Positions 34,001 to 46,492 of a stretch of 64,000 bases of DNA are shown here, piece by piece. Where the stretch lies: the NCBI GenBank assembly GCA_933228675.1, contig OW121743.1, positions 55,182,903 through 55,246,902 on the forward strand. The letters run 5' to 3'. Within the stretch, counting starts at the first letter, position 1. Every line of letters starts with the position of its first letter. This DNA comes from Stomorhina lunata (lineage: Eukaryota; Arthropoda; Insecta; Diptera; Rhiniidae). The position numbers were made by a program, and so were the translations under genes. The notes under the pieces were generated by a model that saw only the letters and a program-made list of their open reading frames with translations, ran no database searches and was not told the DNA's origin.

Positions 34001-34890
34001 CGAAAATTTCTCTATATAGAAATTTGACACCGACAATTTTTCTATAAAAATTTTACACCGAAAATTTTTCTATAAAAATTTTACATCGAAAATTTTTCTA
34101 TAAAAATTTTACATCGAAAATTTTACTATAAAAATTTTAAAACGAAAATTTTTCTATAAAAATTTTGTACCGAAAACTTTTCTATAAAAATTTTACCCCT
34201 AAAATTTCTCTATAAAAATTTAACACCGAAAATTTCTCTATATAGAAATTTGACACCAACAATTTTTCTATAAAAATTTTACACCGAAAGTTTTTCTATA
34301 AAAATTTTACACCGAAAATTTTTCTATAAAAATTTTACACCGAAAATTTTTCTATAAAAATTTAATACCGAAAATTTTTCTATAAAAATTTGACACCGAA
34401 ATTTTTCTACAAAAATTAGACACCGAAAATATTCTATAAAAATTTTACGCCGAAAATTTTTCTATAAAAATTTTACACCGAAAATTTTTCTATAAAAATT
34501 TTACATAGAAAATTTTTCTATAAAAATTTTACATCGAAAATTTTTCTATAAAAATTTTACATCGAAAATTTTTCTATAAAAACTTTATACAGAAAATTTC
34601 TCAATAAAAATTTTACACCGAAAATTTCTCAATAAAAATTTTACACCGAAAATTTTTCTATAAAAATTTTACACCGAAAATTTTTCTATAAAAATTTTAC
34701 ACCGAAAATTTCTCTATAAAAATTTAACACCGAAAATTTCTCTATATAGAAATTTGACACCGACAATTTTTCTATAAAAATTTTACACCGAAAGCTTTTC
34801 TAAAAAAATTTTACACCGAACATTTTTCTATAATAATTTTACACCGAAAATATTTCTATAAAAATTTTCACTGTAAACATTTTATAGAGT
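31010..34890. repeat. Large inverted AT-rich satellite
   Basis: The left part (about 31010-33110, including both duplicated blocks) repeats AAAATTTTTATAGAAAAATT plus TTCGGTGT. The right part (about 33125-34885) repeats its reverse complement, TTTTTCTATAAAAATTTTAC plus ACCGAAAA. From about 33365 to 33960 the 28 bp unit is nearly identical in more than 20 copies, implying recent expansion. The turnover point is near 33115-33130. Repeat-encoded minus-strand frames at 31294 and 32399 are not genes. Confidence 0.8.
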
Positions 34891-36078
34891 CCAACCCTCG
34901 TATATTTAAAGAAATCATTAAATAATTACTACCTTATTTTGACTCGATTAATTAAAATATTGAAAACCCACATTTAACCATTTTAAAATGTTGTCACATC
35001 AAATAAGATTTAATACCTCCCCAAAGTGTGATATTCGTATGTTGTATTCGTTAGATGACATTTATGTATTTCAAACTCGACTCTAGGTAATAAATGACAC
35101 TCGCTACCAGTAGTCAGTCGGTCGGTAGTCATTAAATTCAGTTACAAACAATAATTAACTACTTTTTTGTTTTTTAGAAATAAATACAAACAAAAGGTAC
35201 TATAGATACGGGTGTTTATTTTATTTATATCTGTTGATATTCGTATTATATAAACAACTGAAAATATCTATAATATAGTCGTAATATTTTTTAATCATCA
35301 CCTCCCACAGAAACATTCTAAAACGTGCGTTAAATTTTAAATCACGAAAAACGTGATTACAAATAATTAGATACAAAATATTGTAGCCTAAACATGAAAA
35401 TGTGAATAAATGAATCCAAAATCCAATCCCATCGAATCCAATGCAAACGTTTAGCAGCCAAAGAGGAATAAAGACATTTATTTTATTGTATTTTTTTCGA
35501 AATTCAGGTGTTGAGTTTTATTTAAGTGAAATAATAGAAACTCAAGAATAATAAATAATTAAATAAATCAAAATAAGAAGCGTTTGGTAATTGAGTAACT
35601 GAGGCAACCGGTAGCATTATCATATAAATTTCTTTAATTTGCTATTTCTTAGTAAATGTCTACGGGTGTCTTGAGGAGCAATTTAATATTTGATTTATAA
35701 TTAAGAGGCGAAATATTCCATAATGAAGAAGTGCAAATGACAGGATATTAATTTAATTAACACGGCACAAGTCATGAGCAAAAATCATACATAATAATCA
35801 GATACACTGGGGCCAGGGTAAAAAATATTTCTTATATACTAAGTGGGACCATAATTAGAATATGAAGATTTGACAAGATTTTGTAGGATATATCTCAAAC
35901 TTTAATTATAAATAGTCACAACTTGAACTTTGAAAATTGTTTTGAAAATTTTTTTTGGGAATATTTCTTTTTCGAATTAAAATCCGCATACCCTCCAGTT
36001 TTTTCCCCATTTGATCCCAATAATCGAAATATGAAATATTATTGCAATAACATTTACCCATGCCGCCATGAAGCCAAA
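34891..36078. other. Unassigned intergenic sequence
   Basis: No coding exon, RNA gene or element end recognised. An open frame at 35923-36207 runs into the element at 36079 and is not convincing. Confidence 0.4.
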
Positions 36079-37088
36079 TGCCCTTATTACCGTTCTCAAC
36101 TCAACTCAGTTGGGTCGTCAGCCAGTCGACCCAACTTTCACTCAACCAAATTATTTTTTAATATTGCGGAACTAAAGAATGTTGAGTTCAGTCTAAAATT
36201 TTTATAGAAAAACTTTCGGTATTAAATTTTTATAGAAAAATTTTCGGTATTAAATTTTTATAGAAAAATTTTCGGTATAAAATTTTTATAGACAAATTTT
36301 CGGTGTAAAATTTTTATAGAAAAATTTTCAGTGTAAAATTTTTATAGAAAAATTTTCAGTGTAAAATTTTTATAGAAAAATTTTCAGTGTAAAATTTTTA
36401 TAGAAAAATTTTCAGTGTAAAATTTTTATAGAAAAATTTTCAGTGTAAAATTTTTATAGAAAAATTTTCGGTGTAAAGTTTTTATAGAAAAATTTTCGGC
36501 GTAAATTTTTTATAGAAAAATTTTCGGAGTAAACTTTTTTAATAGAAAAATTTTCGGAGTAAACTTTTTTAATAGAAAAATTTTCGGAGTAAAATTTTTA
36601 TAGAATAAATTTCGTTGCAAAATTTTTATAGAAAAATTTTCGGTGTAAAATTTTTTGTAGAAAAATTTGCCGTGAAAAATTTTTATAAAAAAATTTTTGG
36701 TGTAAATTTTTTTAGAGAAATTTTCGGCTTAAAATTTTTATAGAAAAATTTTCGGTATAAAATTTTTATAGAAAAATTTTCGGTGTAAAACTTTTATAGA
36801 AAAAATTTCGGTGAACAATTTTTATAGAAAAATTTTCGGTGTACAATTTTTATAGAAAAAATTTCGGTGTAAAATTTTTATAGAAAAATTTTCGGTGTAA
36901 AATTTTTATAGAAAAATTTTCGGTGTAAAATTTTTATAGAAAAATTTTCGGTGTAAAATTTTAACAGAAAAATTGTCGGTATAAAATTTTTATAGAAAAA
37001 TTTTCGGTGTAAAAAAATTGCTTGAGTGAAAGTTGGGTCGACTGGCAGACAACCAAACTGAGTTGAGTTGAGAACGGTAATAGGGGCA
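36079..37088. mobile_element. Element with ~70 bp inverted ends around the same satellite
   Basis: The left end starts TGCCCTTATTACCGTTCTCA and includes AACTCAGTTGGGTCGTC and CGACCCAACTTTCACTCAA; the right end is the reverse complement with a few changes (TGCCCCTATTACCGTTCTCA). Between them is 0.8 kb of a 28 bp satellite, AAAATTTTTATAGAAAAATT plus TTCGGTGT, identical in kind to the left arm at 31010. Only an AAA direct repeat flanks the ends, so the target duplication is not certain. No gene inside. Confidence 0.75.
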
Positions 37089-37599
37089 AAAGTTTAAGGT
37101 AAAACTCAAAATGAAAGCTATAAAATTAGTATGAAATTTAACCAGTTTTTTTATTTTACTTTGATCAAACCAAAAAAGGCCAGAAGTCATGCCAAAAAAT
37201 GCAAAAAATAATGTTTGGAGTCAAATATCTCTTAAACTATAAGAGATAATGTGGTAAAGCATTGATGTTTCTTATTTTTTTTTAGAAGTTGTAGAAAATG
37301 TATGTAAAATCTTTTATATTTATTTATATTTATAGTTATAACTTTTAAAAACTAGATTTGTACTCGATTCGATTAGGGCGGGTACGAATTGAATTTTAAA
37401 AAATTATGACTAGAAATTGACGTGGTAGTAACAGGTACGGAATATAACTCTTATTTTTGAATTTTTGATTAAAAAAGCAAACATAAGGAAATGTCGGAGA
37501 ATTAAACCAAGTATACCATTTTGATAGTCTTAGACCAAATTTTCATAAAATGCGATGCTTTTTAAAAATCTGATTAAAAAAAAAAAAAAAAAAAAATGA
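37089..37599. other. Mostly unassigned; contains a dispersed repeat
   Basis: About 37155-37330 matches 23440-23640. The rest shows no gene. Confidence 0.5.
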
Positions 37600-38175
37600 C
37601 AGTTATTTTTTGATTTTTATTTTTTTTAACAAAAATAACAGTTATTTTTAACTTTTATTTTTTCTAGGAAAAATAAAAGTTATTTTTTAACTTTTATTTT
37701 TTCGAGCAAAAATAATTTTTATTTTTTACTTTTATTATACTTTTATTTTTTCGAGCAGAAATAAAAGTTATCTTTGTGCTTCTAACCCCAATTATGATTA
37801 CAAAACTCAACTCCATTAATTTTTGAGCATATGTAAATTATTTTCACTGAAAAATTATCTTTGTTTGAAAAAATTGTTCAATGAATTTATCATAATTTCA
37901 AACAAAAATAACTTTTATTTCTGCTCGAAAAAATAAAAGTCAAAAAATAACTTTTATTTCTGCTCGAAAAAATAAAAATCAAAAAATAAGTTTTATTCTT
38001 GCTTGAAAAAATAAAAGTCAAAAATAACTTTTATTTTTGCTCGAAAAAATAACAGTTAAAAAATAACTTTTATTTTTGCTTGAAAAAATAAAAGTCAAAA
38101 ATAACTGTTATTTTTTATCGAAAAAATAAAAGTCAAAAATAACTTTTATTTTTGCTCGAAAAAATTAAAGTCAAA
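37600..38175. repeat. Inverted pair of AAATAACTTTTATTTTTGCTCG repeats
   Basis: Left arm (about 37605-37770) carries AACTTTTATTTTTTCGAGCA; right arm (about 37905-38175) carries its reverse complement, TGCTCGAAAAAATAAAAGTC. A ~130 bp non-repetitive centre (TGTGCTTCTAACCCCAATTA) separates them, so a hairpin can form. No target duplication was recognised. Confidence 0.65.
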
Positions 38176-38575
38176 TTCTGACTTTTACGATAAAAGTTAT
38201 AACAGTTACGGTAAATGGGTAGTAAAAAACTATCAAAGAGAGAAATGTAGCCCCTACAGAGTCGTGAACACCGATATATAAAGTGTTATGATCGGACTTA
38301 AAATGGCGACACAGTGAACAAAATACTAAAAGGGCGGTATTTGTAGGCGTGGTAAAAAATATTTTTTTTTAGAATTGATTTTACATTATCTTTAATCCTA
38401 GAGGGCGACTCACTCAACTTTTTTTTTTTGGATCATTCTATTGTACCGTATTAATTATTGACTTTAAATTTTTTTCTTTGAGTCTAAAGTTTTTAGTGTG
38501 AAAAGGGGATAAGATGTATATATTTTCCGATTGCAAACGAGTTATTTATTAGGAATTGATTCGTTATGTACGTAT
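38176..38575. other. Unassigned sequence
   Basis: No gene or element end seen. Confidence 0.4.
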
Positions 38576-38583
38576 GTATTTAT

Positions 38584-40427
38584 CAGAGACCGAATATTAA
38601 TACTTTTAAAATAATATTTTCATATTTTAATCCATACAAAAACAATCATTGAAGTTTAAAAAATAATAAAAATCCCTAAAGATTTTTAATTGTATCGTTT
38701 TTCAATCCGATGAAAATAAAAAATAAAAAAATCGTTTGGGATATTTATCAGTTCAAAATAATTTTCATCTTTTTTCATCCGATGAAAAAAAATTTTGATA
38801 GAAAATATTCAAATTTTATTTCTGTATTTGTCCTGGCTTCATTCATCATAATGTTCTTGCATAGATTAGGCAACTCCAAAATTCTTGCGCCAGCTGCCGT
38901 ATCAGGGGGATTTCTCGCATGATTACCCCTTGGAGTAGTATATTCTGTAATGTTGTTTCTTTCCATGCTTAAAACATCGTGAGTGCTAAGTCGATGGGTG
39001 ATGGGTCCAAAGACATAAGCCACGTTTGTATATCGAGGCGCTCAATCCAAGACTGACGCCCGCTTGTAGCCCAACTAACATGTTGAGCATTTTCGTACTT
39101 TACCAAGTACAATTATCTTAGACCCTCACACCATATACGTTGGAATGGCTCTAAGATAACTCCCTTTTATATTAGCCCTGACCTAGAATCCCAGACGGGT
39201 TGTTTACCGCATCTAAAACTAGGTTGCTCAGGTTTCCAGGATGTTCTACGAGAAGGTTAGAGTGGGAATTGGATACAGTTCTTACCTGGTAGCTAGAGAA
39301 GCCAGGCAATTGCTGCATCCTCCCAGCCCACCAATAGTTCCATTCGGACTAATAGGTTTGTCCTAAAATATTGCAATTAATTGGAAACCAGAGACCGGAG
39401 ATCGTTTTATTTTTTAAATCCATCAAGTATAAATATCATTGCCGATGAAAATTTATTTTCATTTCGATCGAAAAATAAAAAAAGAGAGATTTATATTTGA
39501 AATATAAATATCCCTCATGATGAAAATTTTAAATATCTATAACGATAAATATCCGAACAGAAAAATATTTTATTAATAGTTTTATTTTTGAACTTCTGTT
39601 TTGACTTTGAAAAAATAAAATATTTATGAAATTTCAAAATTTTCAACAATGAATGTATGAATGTTTTCAATTTATTGCAATGTTTTAGGACATCGAAGTT
39701 AAAGATAATAGTTCAAATAGGAACTATTGGTGGTTTCTTTGATTCGCGTCGCTATTTCTAAAAAAAATAACTTTTAAACGTTTTAAACGCACTTAGACAA
39801 CGACCATTTGTTGCCCAAACCCATTTCAATATAAAATTTGCAACAATAATTGAATTTATTGCTATTTAAACGTCCTAAAGATGCCTTATACCCGGACAAA
39901 TACAGAAATAAAATTTGAATTTTTTCTATCAAAATTTATTTTCATCGGATGAAAAAAGATGAAAATTATTTTGAACTGATAAATATCCCAAACGATTTTT
40001 TTATATTTTATTTTCATCGGATTGAAAAAAAGAAACAAAATTTTTGAACAAATAAAAATCATGAGGGATTTTTAATATTTTTTTAAACTTCAATGATTGT
40101 TTTTTTATGGATTTAAATATGAAAATATTGTTTTAAAAGTATTAAAATCCGGTCTCTGTTGGAAACATATTCATACATTCATTGTTGAAAATTTTAAAAT
40201 TTCAAAAATATTTTATTTTTTCAAAGTCAAAACAGAAGTTCAAAAATAAAACAATCAATAAAATATTTTTCTGTTCGGATATTTATCGTTAAAGATATTT
40301 AAAATTTTCATCATGAGGGATATTTATATTTCAAATATTATTCATCGTTCGAAATGAAAATAAATTTTCATCGGCAATGATATTTATACTTGATTGATTT
40401 AAAAAATAAAACAATATTTGGTCTCTG
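38584..40427 (+). mobile_element. hAT-like CAGAGACC element, outer copy
   Basis: Left end CAGAGACCGAATATTAATAC, right end the reverse complement of CAGAGACCAAATATTGTTTT, flanked by a perfect 8 bp duplication GTATTTAT (38576-38583, 40428-40435). TSDs of 8 bp with T at position 2 and A at position 7 fit hAT transposases. It contains an unrelated segment (about 38833-39335, partly matching the RTE-associated sequence at 7085-7175) and a second copy of its own family in reverse (39389-40158). Non-autonomous. Confidence 0.85.
39389..40158 (-). mobile_element. hAT-like CAGAGACC element, inner copy nested in inverse orientation
   Basis: Left end CAGAGACCGGAGATCGTTTT, right end the reverse complement of CAGAGACCGGATTTTAATAC, with a perfect 8 bp duplication TTGGAAAC (39381-39388, 40159-40166). 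Its left ~280 bp is the reverse complement of the outer right arm, and its right ~265 bp the reverse complement of the outer left arm, so it is the same family flipped. 770 bp, no gene. Confidence 0.88.
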
Positions 40428-40546
40428 GTATTTATTTATATGATGAATCTCTAGCTTTTGACTCTAAAACAGAACTGGAATTATTATATCATTAAACTTA
40501 ATCAGATTTCGATATTTTGGGAAATGAAGCACATAAACACTTAAAT

Positions 40547-43373
40547 CAAGGGTGCCCATTTGTTTTTTTTTTTTTTTTGTCATAGAAACCAATTTCATTG
40601 GTATTGGTTTTTAAAACGAAATTAAATTGGTGTCATGAATTCCAATATAAATGTTCGAGCTACATTTTCTATTGGTTTTAGGTGTCACAGAAAATAATAT
40701 TATTGGTTTAGTATTGGAAATAAGCCAAGCAACTTACAGCTAACAGATTTCATTTCAAAATTGGTATATCTATTTAAAACAGAGGCGTTACTGGCCAGCT
40801 GGTGCCTTTTTCGATTTAAAGATCCACTAAGAACGGATTTTAGATAATTCGGCCTTTTGGGGGATAAAAAAGGGTAAATTCTGTAACGATATGATTCCCA
40901 AACTAAAAACAATAGAACTACAATTTAAATCGAGTTTAGATGAGCTACAAAAATAACAGTACAAGTGGTAAGTAATTTTCGAAAAAAAAGGGGAGAAAAA
41001 GAGAAAAATTATTTTTGGTACTTTTTAGCTTTAACTTTCAAATAAAAAGAGATGGGTGAAAAGTTTACATAGAATTTTTTATCATGTAATAAGATAAAAG
41101 CAAGTTTTCAGGGGTGTCTAGGAACCAATTTCATTGGTATTGGTTTTGAAAACGACAAAAAAATAAAATTGGTGTCATGAATTCCAATATAAATGTTCGA
41201 GCTACATTTTCTATTGGTTTTAGGTGTCACAGAAAATAATATTATTGGTTTAGTATTGGAAATAAGCCAAGCAACTTACAGCTAACAGATTTCATTTCAA
41301 AATTGGTATATCTATTTAAAACAAAGGCGTTACTGGCCAGCTGGTGCCTTTTTCGATTTAAAGATCCACTAAGAACGGATTTTAGATAATTCGGCCTTTT
41401 GGGGGATAAAAAAGGGTAAATTCTGTAACGATATGATTCCCAAACTAAAAACAATAGAACTACAATTTAAATCGAGTTTAGATGAGCTACAAAAATAACA
41501 GTACAAGTGGTAAGTAATTTTCGAAAAAAAAGGGGAGAAAAAGGGAAAAATTATTTTTGGTACTTTTTAGCTTTAACTTTCAAATAAAAAGAGATGGGTG
41601 AAAAGTTTACATAGAATTTTTTATCATGTAATAAGATAAAAGCAAGTTTTCAGGGGTGTCTAGGAACCAATTTCATTGGTATTGGTTTTGAAAACGACAA
41701 AAAAATAAAATTGGTGTCATGAATTCCAATATAAATGTTCGAGCTACATTTTCTATTGGTTTTAGGTGTCACAGAAAATAATATTATTGGTTTAGTATTG
41801 GAAATAAGCCAAGCAACTTACAGCTAACAGATTTCATTTCAAAATTGGTATATCTATTTAAAACAAAGGCGTTACTGGCCAGCTGGTGCCTTTTTCGATT
41901 TAAAGATCCACTAAGAACGGATTTTAGATAATTCGGCCTTTTGGGGGATAAAAAAGGGTAAATTCTGTAACGATATGATTCCCAAACTAAAAACAATAGA
42001 ACTACAATTTAAATCGAGTTTAGATGAGCTACAAAAATAACAGTACAAGTGGTAAGTAATTTTCGAAAAAAAGGGGAGAAAAAGAGAAAAATTATTTTTG
42101 GTACTTTTTAGCTTTAACTTTCAAATAAAAAGAGATGGGTGAAAAGTTTACATAGAATTTTTTATCATGTAATAAGATAAAAGCAAGTTTTCAGGGGTGT
42201 CTAGGAACCAATTTCATTGGTATTGGTTTTGAAAACGACAAAAAAATAAAATTGGTGTCATGAATTCCAATATAAATGTTCGAGCTACATTTTCTATTGG
42301 TTTTAGGTGTCACAGAAAATAATATTATTGGTTTAGTATTGAAAATAAACCAAGCAACTTACAGCTAACAGATTTCATTTCAAAATTGGTATATCTATTT
42401 AAAACAAAGGCGTTACTGGCCAGCTGGTGCCTTTTTCGATTTAAAGATCCACTAAGAACGGATTTTGGATAATTCGGCCTTTTGGGGGATAAAAAAGGGT
42501 AAATTCTGTAACGATATGATTCCCAAACTAAAAACAATAGAACTACAATTCAAATCGAGTTTAGATGAGCTACAAAAATAAAAGTACAAGTGGTAAGTAA
42601 TTTTCGAAAAAAAAGGGGAGAAAAAGGGAAAAATTATTTTTGGTACTTTTTAGCTTTAACTTTCAAATAAAAAGAGATGGGTGAAAAGTTTACATAGAAT
42701 TTTTTATCATGTAATAAGATAAAAGCAAGTTTTGGTACTTTTTTGTGTCTTTGGAATCAATGAACCTTATCGACAAATATAAAAAATTTAAAAAATGGGG
42801 AAAATTGTAAGGCTAGAATATTCTTTGTGTAAAGGTACTGGCGAAGCAAATGCATATCAATTAAACGGATATCCCATGTAAGTGACAATCGTCCTTTGAT
42901 TGGCTGTGGTTTGTTTCTTGGTGTAGGTAGATTAAATTTTTTTCAGTCCGCAATTCGGTCATTCCATTATTTTGGGGTATACAAGCTTCATTTGTCCAAA
43001 CAGCAGCGTTTTTTTTTATACCTATACCACAAACATCGCAAAAAACTGAAAATTTTTCTTCAAATTATTTTTTAATAATTTTTATTTTTTATTTGATTTT
43101 TGATGTTTCACAAAAAATTCAAATGAAATAATAAACAATTGATTCGAACATTTTGTTTGATTTCAAACCAATAATAACAAAACCGACTTGGTTTCATGAC
43201 ACCAAATAATACCAGTATTGGTTTTCAAAATCGAGAAATTTAAAAACCGACTTGGTTTCTATGACACCCCTGAATAATCACATGTAGCACCCAGCACTAG
43301 CAATACGAATTACACAAACAACAAACAATGCATTAATGTTTGCTCTTCCATAAGGAACTTTTGGGCACCCTTG
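40547..43373. mobile_element. hAT-like CAAGGGTGCCCA element with internal tandem array
   Basis: Perfect 12 bp inverted ends CAAGGGTGCCCA and TGGGCACCCTTG with a perfect 8 bp duplication ACTTAAAT (40539-40546, 43374-43381). 2827 bp, no transposase. The body holds four ~542 bp units and, around them, a second inverted pair: TCATAGAAACCAA at 40580 and TTGGTTTCTATGACACCCCTG ending near 43272. So an inner element with GTGTCATAGAAACCAA-type ends may be nested in the outer one. Confidence 0.82.
40580..42735. repeat. Four tandem ~542 bp units
   Basis: Units start at about 40580, 41114, 41656 and 42197, each with CCAATTTCATTGGTATTGG, GGTGTCATGAATTCCAAT, GGCCAGCTGGTGCC and GGGTGAAAAGTTTACATAGA. Divergence is a few per cent or less. 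Each junction reads TTTTCAGGGGTGTCTAGGAAC, so a unit end resembles an element end. The shared 70-residue minus-strand frame is a by-product of unit identity and has no recognisable domain. Confidence 0.88.
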
Positions 43374-43381
43374 ACTTAAAT

Positions 43382-44335
43382 CAAATATTTAAAGATAATG
43401 GAAATGCAGTGATGTCCCCTTTTATATTCAAAGTCCTAAACTAATTACGAGACTATCGTATTACCCAATTCTGGTATTCGGCAAACATAAACGATATTTG
43501 AACACACGCACGTTCTGCAAACAAAATTATGCAAAAACAAAAAAACATAAACCTCAGATTATGTGAACAATTTGACTCCTTCTTCTGTTCGAAAAGAGTC
43601 GGCGTCAACTGAACGATATTTGATATGAAGTGGTGATATGATATTTTATACACTTTTTTTTTGACAATAAACATACAACACTTGACATTCAAAAAAAAAC
43701 CTTATGATTATGTTATAACGAGGTGGCAGCTGATGTTGCTGGTGCTGGTGGATGTTAATGATGATGAATGTAATGACAAACAAACCATGAAATTGACTGA
43801 TTATGATGTGTGAGACACTGCGTGTTAATTTCATTGTTGATTTTTGGGTGAAGTTGAACTCTTGTGTGTTCCAAAATTATTTTTTTTATTAGAGTTTTGC
43901 TGTTTGTTTTATTGATTTAAATGATCTTTTAATTATTTATTAACACATTTGTTATAAATATTATTTGTATTATAAAAGTAAACGATTTTTATGGGAAAAT
44001 TTTGATTGTAAAAATGAAATGATTTGAATTTTTGAAGTGATAATTTGAAATGCTTGAATTTCGTGTTTATTAGCAATTAGCTCATTTTATTGGGGTGTGA
44101 ATATTTTTCAAATTTTTTTTTATGAAAAAATGTTCTTTAAATATTGTTTTATAAATTACGACAATACAATTTCTAATTTGTTACACAAAAGCTTTTTTAA
44201 AATTCCAAAATTATCTTAACGCTGTCACATTAATCATTATTAGCAAAGTTAACCCACATTAAAAACTAATTTCTTACGCTCAAAAATTTAACTCAGTTAT
44301 ATACTGTTTGCTGGTTATTTCCAGAGTTTAATATT
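43382..44335. other. Unassigned intergenic sequence
   Basis: No coding exon or element recognised. Confidence 0.4.
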
Positions 44336-45200
44336 GCACCAACTAAAAGAAGTTTGAAGGAAAGACATTACACAAATATCCAATTAATTTTGAATCATTT
44401 TATTGATTTCGACCAATCAGCACATGATCATATGCCTAGTTTACGATTCAATTAATTTTTAACAATTTTCAGTGTCGCCATCTATGAGGAATTAATCGCG
44501 CCAACTTTGAAACATTCGTTGACTCATGCGCCACAAATTTGCTACAGATCATAGCATGATCAAATGCACAGTTTACGATTTCATTAAATTTAAGTAATTT
44601 TTAGTGGTGCCACCTGTCGGAAATTGGTCATACCAATATAGAAACCTTCGTTGGCTCATGCGCCATAAATTTGCTAAAGATCATAGCATGATCAAATGCA
44701 CAGTTTACGAGTTCATTAAATTTAAGTAATTTTTAGTGGTGCCACCTGTCGGAAATTGGTCATACCAATATAGAAACCTTCGTTGGCTCATGCGCCATAA
44801 ATTTGCTAAGGATCATAGCATAATCAAATGCACATTTTACGATTTTATAAATTTTGAGTAACTTTCAGTGGCGCCACCTGTCGGAAATTAGTCATACCAA
44901 TATATAAACCTTTGTCAACTCTTGCGCCACAAATTTGCTAAAGATCATAGCATGATCAAATGCACAGGTTACGATTTTATTAATTTTGAGTAATTTTTAG
45001 TGGCGCCACTTGACGGAAATTGGTCATACCAATAAAAAAAACCTTCGTTGGCTCATGAGCCACAAATTTGCTAAAAATCAAATGCACAGTTTACGATTTC
45101 ATTAATTTTGAGTAATTTTCAGTGGCGCCACCTGTTGAAAATTGGTCATACCAATATAAAAACCTACGTTGGCTTATGCGCCACAAATTTGCTTAAGACC
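44336..45200 (+). repeat. ~132 bp tandem repeat array
   Basis: About six units with GATCATAGCATGATCAAATG, CACAGTTTACGA, TGGCGCCACCTGTCGGAAAT and CCTTCGTTGGCTCATGCG; spacing between neighbouring landmarks is about 132-133 bp. The left edge is homologous to the outer edge of 1025-1390. Right-hand units are truncated and run into the CAATTGAAATTGAG-type repeat. Confidence 0.8.
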
Positions 45201-45204
45201 AAAT

Positions 45205-45575
45205 GCACAGTAATTTTCAGTTTTCAATTGAAAATTTCTCAATTTCAATTAAAAGTTTCAACCTCATTTTCAATTGGGATTTTCTCAATTTCAATTGAAA
45301 AATTCTCATTTTCAATTGAAAAATTCTAAATTTCATTTAAAAATTTCTCATTTTCAATTGGGATTTTCCCAATTTCAATTCAAAAATTCTCAATTTCAAT
45401 TGAATATTTCTCAATTTCAATTAAAAAGTCTAAATTTTAATTAAAAATGTATCAACTTCAATTGAAAATTCTCAATTCCAATTTAATATTTCTCAATTTT
45501 AATTAAAATTTCTCAATTTCAATTGAAAATTTTTCAATTCAATTTGATAATTTCTCAATTACAATTAAAAAAACA
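45205..45575. repeat. Half copy of the CACCATTTTCAATT foldback repeat
   Basis: Repeats TTTTCAATTGAAAATTTCTC and CTCAATTTCAATTGAAAA in one orientation only, as in the right half of 17209-18356. The GGTGTAG end is missing; the array fades into CTCAATTACAATTAAAAAAAC. A truncated relative. Confidence 0.7.
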
Positions 45576-46492
45576 GTTTTAATAAACTACGGAAACCCCT
45601 TAATTGACAATTAAAGAGTTTATATTAGAAGAACGAAGTTGCGCCATCTTTTGTTAAAGTAGACGCATTTTTTTTAGCTTTTTGTTCTACACGCAATGTT
45701 ATTTCTTTTACATCGACGCGTGTTAATGCTTCTTTGTTTAAAGTTGAATTTACTTACGCAATATTTTGAGTGTATTTTCTAATTGGGCAATGACATATTT
45801 TTTTGTTGCTTTTGACTTAAATACATTCTGACAAATTAATCACTTTTCACACTCACACACACGACTCATACAAAGTATCTGTGAAGCGGTACAGCGATAC
45901 CATCAATTATAACACTTTAACAATGATTAGATGACAAAGTAGACAAAAAGGACGGACATGCGGACAGACAAAACAACAGACGGACGTATAGACAAAGTCT
46001 AAGACTGCCTGGTAGCTTTTGATTTACTTTAGCTTTTAACCACTCAATCAGTTAGACATGACATGTTTTATAACCACTTCAATTTTATAAGTAAAAAAAA
46101 CGATTTTGAAAAAAAATCTAAAGCAAAAACATTTCGCTTTTGAAATCTCTCAGGAGTCTTTTAAGTCATGTTTAGACACAATTTCAATTAATAATATTCC
46201 ATGGTTAATAATTTAATTGATAATTTACATAATAATATCATGAGTATGAAACGATGATGAAAGGAAAGGAAATGTAATGACAGCCAGTCATGCCACAGGT
46301 ATTTATGTCAGCATACTACCTCCTCCATCCCTCCTTTGTCATCATGTAAACCATAAACTCAAAGACCCAGAAATTTTCAAATTTACACTTTTATGAAAAC
46401 GTATGTTTTTTTTCAAGAGGAATATGAAAATGATTTGAAAACTTATAAAATGTTGTCAACAACATCAACGTCAACACTAGAGTTAAATATAA
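45576..46492. other. Unassigned intergenic sequence
   Basis: No coding exon recognised. A short GACGGACA-type run near 45950-45990 is the only repeat. Confidence 0.4.

Noticed and set aside
40700..42537. A 70-residue minus-strand frame repeated four times (MFLVWESYRYRIYPFL)
   Set aside because: Identical spacing reflects the 542 bp units. No domain recognised, and the frame is only as conserved as the surrounding non-coding unit.
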